Source: Streptomyces lienomycini
GTDB lineage: Bacteria; Actinomycetota; Actinomycetes; Streptomycetales; Streptomycetaceae
DNA: 64,000 nucleotides
Assembly (NCBI RefSeq): GCF_027947595.1
Contig: NZ_CP116257.1
Span: forward strand, 1,054,001 to 1,118,000
Reading direction: 5' to 3'
Positions 1 through 7,361 of the stretch are shown in pieces (positions within the stretch are counted from its first letter, which is position 1; each line of letters starts with the position of its first letter). Both the position numbers and the translations under genes were made by a program. The notes beneath the pieces were generated by a model. The model did no database searches and was not told where the DNA came from. It saw only the letters and a program-made list of their open reading frames with translations.

Positions 1-312
1 CAGGTCGGCTTCCTGCCCCACGAGGAGGGCAAGGCCCCGACCCCGGCCGGCCCGACCCTGCGCGAGCAGACCCTCCAGACCCTCGCCAACGTCAAGGCGA
101 TCCTGGAGGAGGGCGGCGCCTCCTGGGACGACGTGATGATGCTCCGCGTCTACCTCACGGACGTCGACCACTTCGCCGAGATGAACCAGATCTACAACGC
201 CTACTTCGAGGAGCAGGGCCTCACCCAGCCGCCCGCCGCCCGCACGACCGTGTACGTCGGTCTGCCCGCCGGCCTCCTCATCGAGATCGACGCGCTCGCC
301 GTCCTCGGCTGA
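1..312 (+). CDS. RidA family (YjgF/YER057c/UK114) protein, C-terminal part
   Basis: The window opens inside this gene in frame 1; about 103 residues remain before the TGA at 310-312. RidA proteins hydrolyse reactive enamine/imine intermediates made by PLP enzymes, and this fold is usually a trimer of about 130 residues. The visible part has the family's core: NVKAILEEGGASWDDVMMLRVYLTD, split around the turn, then the C-terminal block with PPAARTTVYVGLPAG and a Glu in LIEIDALAVLG. The Arg in the AART motif is the residue that binds the substrate carboxylate in active RidA members. The start lies outside the window. A hairpin follows the stop. Confidence 0.85.
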   Translation, partial: QVGFLPHEEGKAPTPAGPTLREQTLQTLANVKAILEEGGASWDDVMMLRVYLTDVDHFAEMNQIYNAYFEEQGLTQPPAARTTVYVGLPAGLLIEIDALAVLG

Positions 313-349
313 CCGTCCCTCCGCCCCGCCTGTCTGACTGTCTGTGATC

Positions 350-384
350 GGCACGGCGTCCCCGCACCCACGGGGCGCCGTGCC
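350..384 (+). terminator. Hairpin terminator after the RidA gene
   Basis: An inverted repeat with arms at 350-364 and 371-384 (GGCACGGCG plus CCCCG, with one bulged T) encloses a six-base loop. It lies 38 bases after the RidA stop and ends 50 bases before the next start codon. There is no T-run, as is common for Streptomyces terminators. Confidence 0.65.
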
Positions 385-434
385 GTGCTCCTCCCTGCCC
401 GAAAGCTCCATGTACTTATCCAGAGGACCCCCGT

Positions 435-1916
435 ATGTCCCACTCGTCCCTCCCTCTTGCCGCCGCCTCCGAGGCCCCACCCCACACCGGCGGTCTGCTC
501 ACCCTGATCGACGGCACGGCGGGTCTGCTGACCGTCGCCGCGATCGGCATCGCGCTCCTGCTCTTCCTCATCATCAAGGTGCGGCTGCAGCCCTTCGTCG
601 CGCTGCTCGCCGTCTCCATAGCCGTCGGCCTGCTCGCCGGCCTCTCGGTCACCGAACTCTTCGGCACCGTCCAGAAGTCCGACGCCGTCTCCACCATCGA
701 GTCCGGCATGGGCGGCATCCTCGGCCACGTCGCCATCATCATCGGCCTGGGCACCATGCTCGGCGCGATCCTCGAAGTCAGCGGCGGCGCACAGGTACTG
801 GCCTCACGTCTCCTCGGCCTCTTCGGGGAGAAGCGCGCCCCGCTCGCCATGGGCCTCACCGGCCTGATCTTCGGCATCCCGGTCTTCTTCGACGTGGGCA
901 TCTTCGTCCTCGCGCCCATCGTCTACGCCGCCGCCAAGCGCTCCGGCAAGTCGATCCTGCTCTACTGCCTGCCGCTGCTGGCCGGTCTCTCCATGACCCA
1001 CGCCTTCCTGCCGCCGCACCCCGGCCCGGTGGCCGCCGCCGGGCTGCTGAACGTCAAGCTCGGCTGGATCATCCTCATGGGCATCGTCTGCGGCATCCCC
1101 GCCGTCCTCGCCGCCTGGGTGTTCTCCGCCTGGATCGGCCGCCGCATCTTCGTGCCCGTGCCGCAGGACATGGTCGAGGCGTCCGAGGAGGCCAAGCAGG
1201 CCGTCATCGAGGAGCAGAGCAAGGCGGGCGTCGCGCCGACCGAGACCCCGGTCGCGCTCGGCACCGTCCTCGGCATCATCGGCACCCCGCTGATCCTGAT
1301 CCTCGCCGCGACCTTCTCCTCCATCGCCCTGGACCCGTCCACCCTCCGCTCGGTGATCGAGTTCTTCGGCAACCCGTTCGTCGCCCTGACCATCGCCCTG
1401 CTCCTCGCCTACTACCTCCTCGGCATCCGGCGCGGCTGGTCCCGCAAGTCCCTGGAGACCGTCTCCACGGCCTCGCTGAAGCCGGTCGGCAACATCCTGC
1501 TGGTGGTCGGCGCGGGCGGTGTCTTCGGCGCCGTCCTCAAGGCCAGCGGCGTCGCCCAGGCCCTGTCCGACACCTTCAACGACGTCGGCCTGCCGGTGAT
1601 CGTCCTCGCCTACCTGATCTCCGTGGTGCTGCGGGTCGCGCAGGGCTCGGCGACGGTGGCCATCGTGACGACGGCGGGCATCGTGGCGCCGCTGCTCGCC
1701 GAGGGCGACCACTCGCAGGCGTTCGTCGCCCTGGTCATCATGGCGATCTCGGCGGGCTCCATCTTCGCCTCGCACGTCAACGACGGCGGCTTCTGGATGG
1801 TCGCCAAGTACTTCGGCATCAGCGAGCGGGACACGCTCAAGACGTGGACCGTGCTGGAGAGCGTCCTGTCGGTCGCCGGGTTCGTGGTGGCGGCGGTGGT
1901 GAGCCTGTTCGTGTAG
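435..1916 (+). CDS. GntP family gluconate:H+ symporter-like permease
   Basis: A 493-residue polytopic membrane protein with about 12-14 hydrophobic segments, the size expected for the GntP family, whose known members import gluconate or related sugar acids with protons. Recognisable family blocks are the N-terminal FLIIKVRLQPFVALL helix, the GLIFGIPVFFDVGIFVLAPI stretch in the first half and the ASHVNDGGFWMV motif near residue 450. It starts at ATG 435, preceded by AGAGGA at a good distance. No gluconate kinase or regulator is next to it, so the exact substrate is inferred only from the family. The next gene starts 77 bases downstream. Confidence 0.85.
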   Translation: MSHSSLPLAAASEAPPHTGGLLTLIDGTAGLLTVAAIGIALLLFLIIKVRLQPFVALLAVSIAVGLLAGLSVTELFGTVQKSDAVSTIESGMGGILGHVAIIIGLGTMLGAILEVSGGAQVLASRLLGLFGEKRAPLAMGLTGLIFGIPVFFDVGIFVLAPIVYAAAKRSGKSILLYCLPLLAGLSMTHAFLPPHPGPVAAAGLLNVKLGWIILMGIVCGIPAVLAAWVFSAWIGRRIFVPVPQDMVEASEEAKQAVIEEQSKAGVAPTETPVALGTVLGIIGTPLILILAATFSSIALDPSTLRSVIEFFGNPFVALTIALLLAYYLLGIRRGWSRKSLETVSTASLKPVGNILLVVGAGGVFGAVLKASGVAQALSDTFNDVGLPVIVLAYLISVVLRVAQGSATVAIVTTAGIVAPLLAEGDHSQAFVALVIMAISAGSIFASHVNDGGFWMVAKYFGISERDTLKTWTVLESVLSVAGFVVAAVVSLFV

Positions 1917-1992
1917 GCGGCTCGTGTAGGCGTCTGATAACGAAGTCGGGGCTGGCTGTGTCCGACACAGGATCGTCGACCATACTGCCCGC

Positions 1993-2703
1993 GTGGAGCA
2001 GCGCAGAGGATCGACCAGCCAGCCCCTGGAAGGCGCCGGATTCGACCCGGCATTCATCCCCGGGCTCACCGCGCCCGTCTCCGGTGAGCCGGACGACGTG
2101 AGACGCGGCACGACCGAGGCGGACGCGGAGGCCGACGCGGAGGCCGACGCCGTGGGCGAACCGCCTGCCGACGACGCCGCGGCAGCGGAAGCCGACGCCG
2201 ACGCCGACCAGGAACCGGACGAGGAGGCCCCCGCGGACGGTCCCGTCTTCGAGGCCGCCGACCGCCGCGCCAGGATCGTCGCCGACCACAAGGGCGTACG
2301 GCTCACCCTCGACGACCAGGGGTGCGAGTTCCGCTGGGACGAGGTCGGGGCGGTGGAGACGGAGACCGGCCGCTTCGGCAAACGGTTCACGGTGACGGTG
2401 CACACGCCGGACCGCCGCTGGTACCCGATCGAGATCGAGGCGACGTCCCGGAGCGTCTTCCCGGAGTGGGAGTCCGCCCTGGACAAGGTCCTGGACGCGT
2501 ACTTCGAGGACGGCGAGGCGGAGCCCGACGCGAAGCCCGACGCGAGGGACGAGGCGGAGCCCGACGCGAAGGACGAGGGGGAGCCCGACGCGAAGTCCGA
2601 CGCGAAGGACGAGGCGGAGCCCGGCGCGAAGGACAGCGCGAAGTCCGACGCGAAGCCCCGCACGGAGGCCGGGGCGGAGTCCGGAGGGGACCGCGAGGAG
2701 TAA
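1993..2703 (+). CDS. Hypothetical acidic protein with D/E/A/K-rich repeats
   Basis: A 236-residue soluble protein starting at GTG 1993. A compact central part (about residues 75-175), containing RIVADHKGVRLTLDDQG and the block FRWDEVGAVETETG, looks like a small folded, PH-like domain. It is flanked by low-complexity tails: an N-terminal run of Ala-Asp-Ala-Glu and a C-terminal tail with repeated EPDAK / DEAEPDAK units encoded by imperfect 15-36 base repeats at about 2515-2660. There is no signal peptide or membrane segment. The fold core resembles widespread Streptomyces hypothetical proteins. Function unknown; the repeat tail is likely to vary in length between strains. Confidence 0.7.
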   Translation: MEQRRGSTSQPLEGAGFDPAFIPGLTAPVSGEPDDVRRGTTEADAEADAEADAVGEPPADDAAAAEADADADQEPDEEAPADGPVFEAADRRARIVADHKGVRLTLDDQGCEFRWDEVGAVETETGRFGKRFTVTVHTPDRRWYPIEIEATSRSVFPEWESALDKVLDAYFEDGEAEPDAKPDARDEAEPDAKDEGEPDAKSDAKDEAEPGAKDSAKSDAKPRTEAGAESGGDREE

Positions 2704-2770
2704 GCGCATCGAGTGAAGATCCGCGCACGCCCTCTTGTCCGACCGGCGGCCATGGGATTTCTTGACCCCC

Positions 2771-4093
2771 ATGGCGGACACCACCGGCAACACCAGAGAC
2801 GTAGGCGTACCGGGTGGGGCCGACTCGGCCCCCCGTAAGTCCAGTTGGCGCCACATCGGCCCCGGCATCGTCGTCGCGGCGACCGGCGTGGGCGCCGGCG
2901 ACCTCGTGGCCACGCTCATCGCGGGCAGCAACTTCGGCTACACCCTGCTGTGGGCGGCGGTCATCGGCTGCCTCGTCAAGATCTCCCTCGCCGAGGCGTG
3001 CGGCCGGTGGCACCTGGCCACCGGCCGCACGCTGTTCGACGGCTGGGCGAGCATCGGCCCCTGGACCACGTGGTTCTTCGCGATCTACGCCGTGATCTGG
3101 GGCTTCGTCTACGGCGCCGCGGCGATGTCGTCCAGCGCCCTCCCCCTCCAGGCCCTCTTCCCCGACGTGATGGGCCTCGAATGGTGGGGCATCGCGTGCG
3201 GTCTGGTGGGCCTGGTCTTCGTCTGGTTCAACAAGTACAACGTCTTCGAGAAGGTCATGACGGTCCTGGTGGGCGTCATGTTCGTGGTCACCGTGTACCT
3301 GGCGATCCGGGTCACGCCCAACCTGGGCGACGCCTTCGCCGGTCTCCTCCCGGTCATCCCGGACGAGAAGGACTCGGTGCTCAACACCCTGGGCCTGATC
3401 GGCGGCGTGGGCGGCACCATCACGCTGGCCGCGTACGGCTACTGGGTCAACGCCAAGGGCTGGACCGACACCGGCTGGATGAAGGTCATGCGCCTGGACA
3501 ACCGGGTCGCCTACGCCACCACCGGCATCTTCGTCGTCGCGATGCTCTTCGTCGGCGCCGAGCTGCTCCACTCGGCGGGCATCGCGATCGCGAGCGGCGA
3601 CAAGGGCCTGATCCAGCTCGGCGACGTCCTGGAGGACCAGTACGGCACGGCGACCGGGAAGCTCTTCCTGATCGGCTTCTTCGCCACCTCGTTCACCTCG
3701 CTGATCGGCGTCTGGCACGGCGTGAGCCTGATGTTCGCCGACTTCCTGGCCCGGCGGCGCGGCGAACGGGAGGCACGGGGCGACGAACTGGCCTCGGGCC
3801 GCCGCGAACGCTCCTGGGCCTTCCGCGCCTACCTCCTGTGGCTCACCTTCCCGCCGATCGTCCTGCTCTTCCAGGACGAGCCCTTCCGCCTGATCATCAT
3901 CTACGGCGTCCTGGGCGCCGCCTTCATGCCCTTCCTCGCCCTGACCCTCATGTGGCTGCTCAACTCCTCCCGCACCCCCCGCGAGTGGCGCAACGGCGGC
4001 CTCAGCAACGGCATGCTGACCGTCGCCGGCCTGCTGTTCCTGGTGCTGTGCGTGAAGCAGGTCTGGGACCAGCCGTGGTCGGAGTTCTTCTAG
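2771..4093 (+). CDS. Nramp-related divalent metal transporter, atypical TM1 motif
   Basis: A 440-residue, roughly 11-helix protein of the Nramp fold. The first helix reads GPGIVVAATGVGAGDLVATL, where classical MntH/Nramp proteins have DPGN; helix 6 has AYGYWVNAKGW in place of the MPH motif. Both metal-binding motifs are therefore changed, as in Nramp-related magnesium or aluminium transporters and other divergent branches, so Mn2+/Fe2+ specificity should not be assumed. I chose ATG 2771; a TTG at 2735 would add 12 residues. The gene converges on the membrane protein at 4109 with only 15 bases between the stop codons. Confidence 0.8.
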   Translation: MADTTGNTRDVGVPGGADSAPRKSSWRHIGPGIVVAATGVGAGDLVATLIAGSNFGYTLLWAAVIGCLVKISLAEACGRWHLATGRTLFDGWASIGPWTTWFFAIYAVIWGFVYGAAAMSSSALPLQALFPDVMGLEWWGIACGLVGLVFVWFNKYNVFEKVMTVLVGVMFVVTVYLAIRVTPNLGDAFAGLLPVIPDEKDSVLNTLGLIGGVGGTITLAAYGYWVNAKGWTDTGWMKVMRLDNRVAYATTGIFVVAMLFVGAELLHSAGIAIASGDKGLIQLGDVLEDQYGTATGKLFLIGFFATSFTSLIGVWHGVSLMFADFLARRRGEREARGDELASGRRERSWAFRAYLLWLTFPPIVLLFQDEPFRLIIIYGVLGAAFMPFLALTLMWLLNSSRTPREWRNGGLSNGMLTVAGLLFLVLCVKQVWDQPWSEFF

Positions 4094-4108
4094 CCGGCCG
4101 CCGGGGCG

Positions 4109-5383
4109 CTAGCGCAGCTCCTCCCACTCCTCGCTGAGCGCGATCTCCCGCAACTGCTCCATGGTCAGGGCCGGAGTCTCGCGGGTCGGCTCGCCCTGCA
4201 TGGCGCCGTTGTTGAAGGCGCTGATCACCACGCGGAAGCCGTCGGAGCCGGGCCGCATGGTGTCGACCGTCCACATCACGACGCCCGGGACCCGGTCGTC
4301 CCCGTTGCCCTGCCGGGTGGCGAGGCGGGTGCCGTCGGGAAGGGTCTCGCCGGTGGCGTACAGCTGGCCCGCGACGTCCCCCATACCGTGCTGCACGTTG
4401 ATCTGGACGAGGCTCGCGCCGCGGCCGTCGTCGACGACGACGTAGGCGAACTCGGTCTCCTGGCCGCGCTTCCCGACCACGTTCAGCTTCTCGGGGAGCA
4501 GTCCGAGGAGCGTCTTGGTGATGTCCTTGCCCGAGGAGGCCGGGGGCCGCCCGTCACCCGGCGAGGCGGACGTGGAGGGTTCGGGGGCGGCGGGCACGCC
4601 GTCCACCACCGCACGCCACGCGTCGGCCGTGACGAGCGCCTTCAACTCCTGCGTCGACAGCGGGGGGTCCTCCCGTGTCGTCGCCGCGCCCTTCTGGGCG
4701 GGGGCGTTCCACTCGCTCACGGTGACGTGCTGCCCGTCGGCCGTGACGAGGTCGGCGGACCACAGCTTGGTGTCGACGCGCCGGTCGGGATACTCGTAGC
4801 CTTGGAGCAGCCTGAGCAGGGAGCCGTCGGGCAGCCTGGTGGTGGCGCAGTCGTCGTACGGGACGAAGGTCTTGTCCGGGCACTGGGTCAGGTCACGGGT
4901 GCGCGTGTTGCCGGGCTCGATCCGGTCGAATCCGATGTCGATCGCGGCGGCACCCTCCCCGTCGTCGTACACGACGTGCGCGTACGGGCCCATCTTGTCG
5001 TCCGACCCCCGGGCGTCCCGCTCACTGAACGAGCCCCCGGGAAGCAGGCTCTCCAGGGTCTTCAGGATGGTGCCGCCGGAGACGGGCGGCGCGGCGGACG
5101 GGCCGCCCGGGGCGGAGGGGCTCGCGGTGGCGGCGGAGGCGGCGGTGGGACGCCCGGTGCCCGGCTCGTCCGACGGCAGGAGCAGTGCCCCGCCCACCCC
5201 GACCAGGGCGACCCCGGCCACCCCGCCGAGCACACCGGCCCGACGCCGCGTCCGCGCCCGCCGCCCGCGGGACGTCCCCCCGGCGACGAGCGCCGCCCGG
5301 TCGGCCCGGAACACACCGCCGGTGTCGTGCAGTGCGGCGGTGAGCCGCTCCTCGAACGGGTCCTGATCCTGGTTTCCGGACAT
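4109..5383 (-). CDS. Membrane-anchored hypothetical protein, putative sigma-factor partner
   Basis: A 424-residue protein with a short cytoplasmic N terminus (DPFEERLTAALHDTGGVF), basic residues, one membrane helix at about residues 47-67 and a large extracytoplasmic part made of two similar halves. Each half begins with a block like ILKTLESLLPGG or ITKTLLGLLPE. It lies directly downstream of an ECF sigma gene on the same strand, the arrangement of many Streptomyces sigma/anti-sigma pairs. No zinc-binding anti-sigma motif (HXXXCXXC) is visible, so an anti-sigma role is inferred from context only. A GTG- and AAGG-type ribosome binding site precedes ATG 5383. Confidence 0.65.
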   Translation of the reverse strand: MSGNQDQDPFEERLTAALHDTGGVFRADRAALVAGGTSRGRRARTRRRAGVLGGVAGVALVGVGGALLLPSDEPGTGRPTAASAATASPSAPGGPSAAPPVSGGTILKTLESLLPGGSFSERDARGSDDKMGPYAHVVYDDGEGAAAIDIGFDRIEPGNTRTRDLTQCPDKTFVPYDDCATTRLPDGSLLRLLQGYEYPDRRVDTKLWSADLVTADGQHVTVSEWNAPAQKGAATTREDPPLSTQELKALVTADAWRAVVDGVPAAPEPSTSASPGDGRPPASSGKDITKTLLGLLPEKLNVVGKRGQETEFAYVVVDDGRGASLVQINVQHGMGDVAGQLYATGETLPDGTRLATRQGNGDDRVPGVVMWTVDTMRPGSDGFRVVISAFNNGAMQGEPTRETPALTMEQLREIALSEEWEELR

Positions 5384-5406
5384 GGCGAAACCACCCTTTC
5401 CGCATG

Positions 5407-5450
5407 GTGAGAGCTGTGAGAGCTGTGAGAGCTGTAGAGCTGTGAGAGCA
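5407..5450. repeat. 9-base tandem repeat (GTGAGAGCT) between sigma gene and partner
   Basis: Units at 5407-5415, 5416-5424 and 5425-5433 are identical GTGAGAGCT; then comes an 8-base copy missing one G (5434-5441) and a final copy differing in the last base (5442-5450). The array fills the gap between the stop of the sigma gene and the start of the downstream membrane protein, both on the minus strand. Confidence 0.9.
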
Positions 5451-5492
5451 GAGCCGGGGGAGCCCCAGTGCGTGTGCGACGTGCGACGTGCG

Positions 5493-6002
5493 TCAGGGTC
5501 TGGCGTACTCCGACAGGTCCTCGCCCAGCAGTGCGCGCAGCTTGCCGAGCGCCCGCGTACAGCGCGTCCGGACGGCGGCCGAGCTGACGTTCAGCACGTC
5601 GGCGGTCTGCTCGACCGACCGGTCGTCCCAGTACCGCAGGACGACGACGGCCCGGTCCTTGGCGGGCAGCCGCGCGAGCGCGTCCAGCAGCGTCAGCCGC
5701 AACGACGCGTCTCCGTCACCGGTGCCCGGCAGGTCGGGGAACACGTCCGTGGCCCGCTCGCCGCTGCTGCGCCGCCGCTGGTGGGCGAGGAAGGCCCGGG
5801 TGAGCACGGTCTGCGCGTACGCCGCCGGGTTCCCGACCCGGGACATCCGCCCCCACCGCACGTAGAGCCGGCCGAAGGTCTCCTGCACGAGATCCTCGGC
5901 CAGATGCGTGTCCCCCGCGGTGAGCAGACACGCGGACCGGTACAGGTGCCCGGCCCGCGCCGCCGCGAACTCGGCGTACTCGTCCGCCCGCCCCTGCCTC
6001 AT
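5493..6002 (-). CDS. ECF RNA polymerase sigma factor, SigE-family (TIGR02983-like)
   Basis: A 169-residue ECF sigma factor. Region 2 is seen in HLYRSACLLTAGDTHLAEDLVQETFGRLYVRW, split by the conserved AEDLVQE; region 4 is LPAKDRAVVVLRYWDDRSVEQTADVLNVSSAAVRTR, with its helix-turn-helix. It binds core polymerase and directs it to its own promoter set, in the cytoplasm. ATG 6002 is preferred because GGGGGAAC lies at the right distance; GTG 6047 would add 15 residues without a good ribosome site. On its own strand a GGAACC hexamer (6092-6087) could be an autoregulated -35 element, which is inference only. The downstream gene is its probable partner. Confidence 0.85.
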   Translation of the reverse strand: MRQGRADEYAEFAAARAGHLYRSACLLTAGDTHLAEDLVQETFGRLYVRWGRMSRVGNPAAYAQTVLTRAFLAHQRRRSSGERATDVFPDLPGTGDGDASLRLTLLDALARLPAKDRAVVVLRYWDDRSVEQTADVLNVSSAAVRTRCTRALGKLRALLGEDLSEYARP

Positions 6003-6222
6003 CTGCCTGTTCCCCCCGTAGTCACCGCCGTCGTGTACCGCCTTCACCTCATTGATGCGGTGGACCCCGGGAAATGTTTCACACCGGGTTCCTTACGCGG
6101 TACGGGTGAATGAGGACCTTGTTCGGTTTCGGCGCGGGCGGCCGGTCTCCTACGGTCGGCGGAACGGAGCCCCGGGGCAGGTGAAGTCCTCGCGGGCGGG
6201 GGACCGGTGAAAGGCGCTCCTG

Positions 6223-7257
6223 ATGTCGGGGTTGGGGAAGTCGCCGGACGTGCTCGGGGACCGGGCGGGCCGCTCCCGCCGGGCCGGGGCGTGGGCCTGG
6301 GGCGCGGTGGGCGCGGCCTGTGTCGTGGGTACGGCGCTGGCTCTCTGCGGGCCGTGGGCGGCCGGGAGCGCGGCGGCGCGGACGGAGGCCCTCGGACCGT
6401 CCGTCGCCTGCTGCGGGCTGGCGGTCTCGCTGCTGCTCCGGGCGCGGTGGGCGGGCGGCCGGGTACGGACGCGTCTGCTGCTGCTGGGCGGGTCGGCGGT
6501 GGCCGGGGGCGTGTACCGGGCGGTGGCCGAGCTGCTGTCGGCCCACCCGGCGGATCCGGGGCCGGACGAACGGTCGCTGCTGGGCTCGGTGGTGCTCGCC
6601 GGAATGACGCTGACGGTCGGTCTCGGGACGGCCGGGCTGGTGGTCGCGGCCGACGCCGGCACCGGCCGGCCCGTGGTGCTGCGGCGTGTGCTCGACGGGA
6701 TCGTCACGGCCGGGGCCCTGTTCATGACCGGCTGGGTGCTGCTGCGGGGGACCGGTGACGGCTGGCAGCCGGGAGCGGGCATGACCGGTGTCCTGTGGAC
6801 CGCGGAACTGGTGTTCCTCAGCTTCTTGCTGGCCCTGCGCCCCCTCGTGCGCAGCGACCTGAGGGCCACGGTGTGGGCGGGGATCCTCGGGCTGTCCCTC
6901 GTGCTGGTCGGCGACACCCTGAGCCTGTGGACGGTCGCCGGTCCGGACGGCCCCGGGGCGCTGTCCGGCCGGCTGGTCGACGGCTGCGGGACCGCCGGGC
7001 TGCTGGTGATCGCCGCCGGACCGTGGCTGCCCGGCGGGGCGAGCGTCCTGGGCATCGCCCGGCCGACGCTGCGGTGGGGCATGGAGGGGGCGGCGGCGTT
7101 CGTCCCCCTGACGGTCTGCACGGTCATGGCGCTGGGACACGTGCTGTCCCCCGCCGCCCACGATCCGGTGCCGCTGCTGGTGGGCGGGGCGGCGCTGCTG
7201 AGCCTGTGGGCACGTCAGAGGTTCCTGCCGAGCGAGACCCTGGGCCGCGGCGACTGA
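6223..7257 (+). CDS. Polytopic membrane protein, unknown function
   Basis: A 344-residue protein with about nine to ten hydrophobic helices and almost no soluble domain; ATG 6223 follows AAAGG. The spread of helices and short loops recalls the membrane sensor halves fused to GGDEF/EAL proteins in actinobacteria, but no cyclase, phosphodiesterase or kinase domain follows; the protein ends right after the last helix with a short basic tail. Transcribed divergently from the sigma gene, 220 bases away. I cannot assign a function. Confidence 0.7.
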   Translation: MSGLGKSPDVLGDRAGRSRRAGAWAWGAVGAACVVGTALALCGPWAAGSAAARTEALGPSVACCGLAVSLLLRARWAGGRVRTRLLLLGGSAVAGGVYRAVAELLSAHPADPGPDERSLLGSVVLAGMTLTVGLGTAGLVVAADAGTGRPVVLRRVLDGIVTAGALFMTGWVLLRGTGDGWQPGAGMTGVLWTAELVFLSFLLALRPLVRSDLRATVWAGILGLSLVLVGDTLSLWTVAGPDGPGALSGRLVDGCGTAGLLVIAAGPWLPGGASVLGIARPTLRWGMEGAAAFVPLTVCTVMALGHVLSPAAHDPVPLLVGGAALLSLWARQRFLPSETLGRGD

Positions 7258-7260
7258 ACC

Positions 7261-7308
7261 CCGTGCGGCCGCCCTCCCCGCCTCGCGGTGGGAAGGACGG
7301 CCGCACGG
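7261..7308. terminator. Hairpin between convergent genes
   Basis: Perfect 11-base arms CCGTGCGGCCG (7261-7271) and CGGCCGCACGG (7298-7308), with a partly pairing interior, sit between the membrane protein (+) and the chitinase (-). Probably stops transcription from both sides. Confidence 0.65.
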
Positions 7309-7361
7309 ACCGCCGTACCGGGACCGGGCCGGACCGGGTCGGGCCCGGCCGGAGGCCGCGG

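Noticed and set aside
4089..4111. CTAGC / GCTAG inverted repeat over two stop codons
   Set aside because: Only five-base arms with a poorly pairing interior; not convincing as a terminator for the convergent pair.
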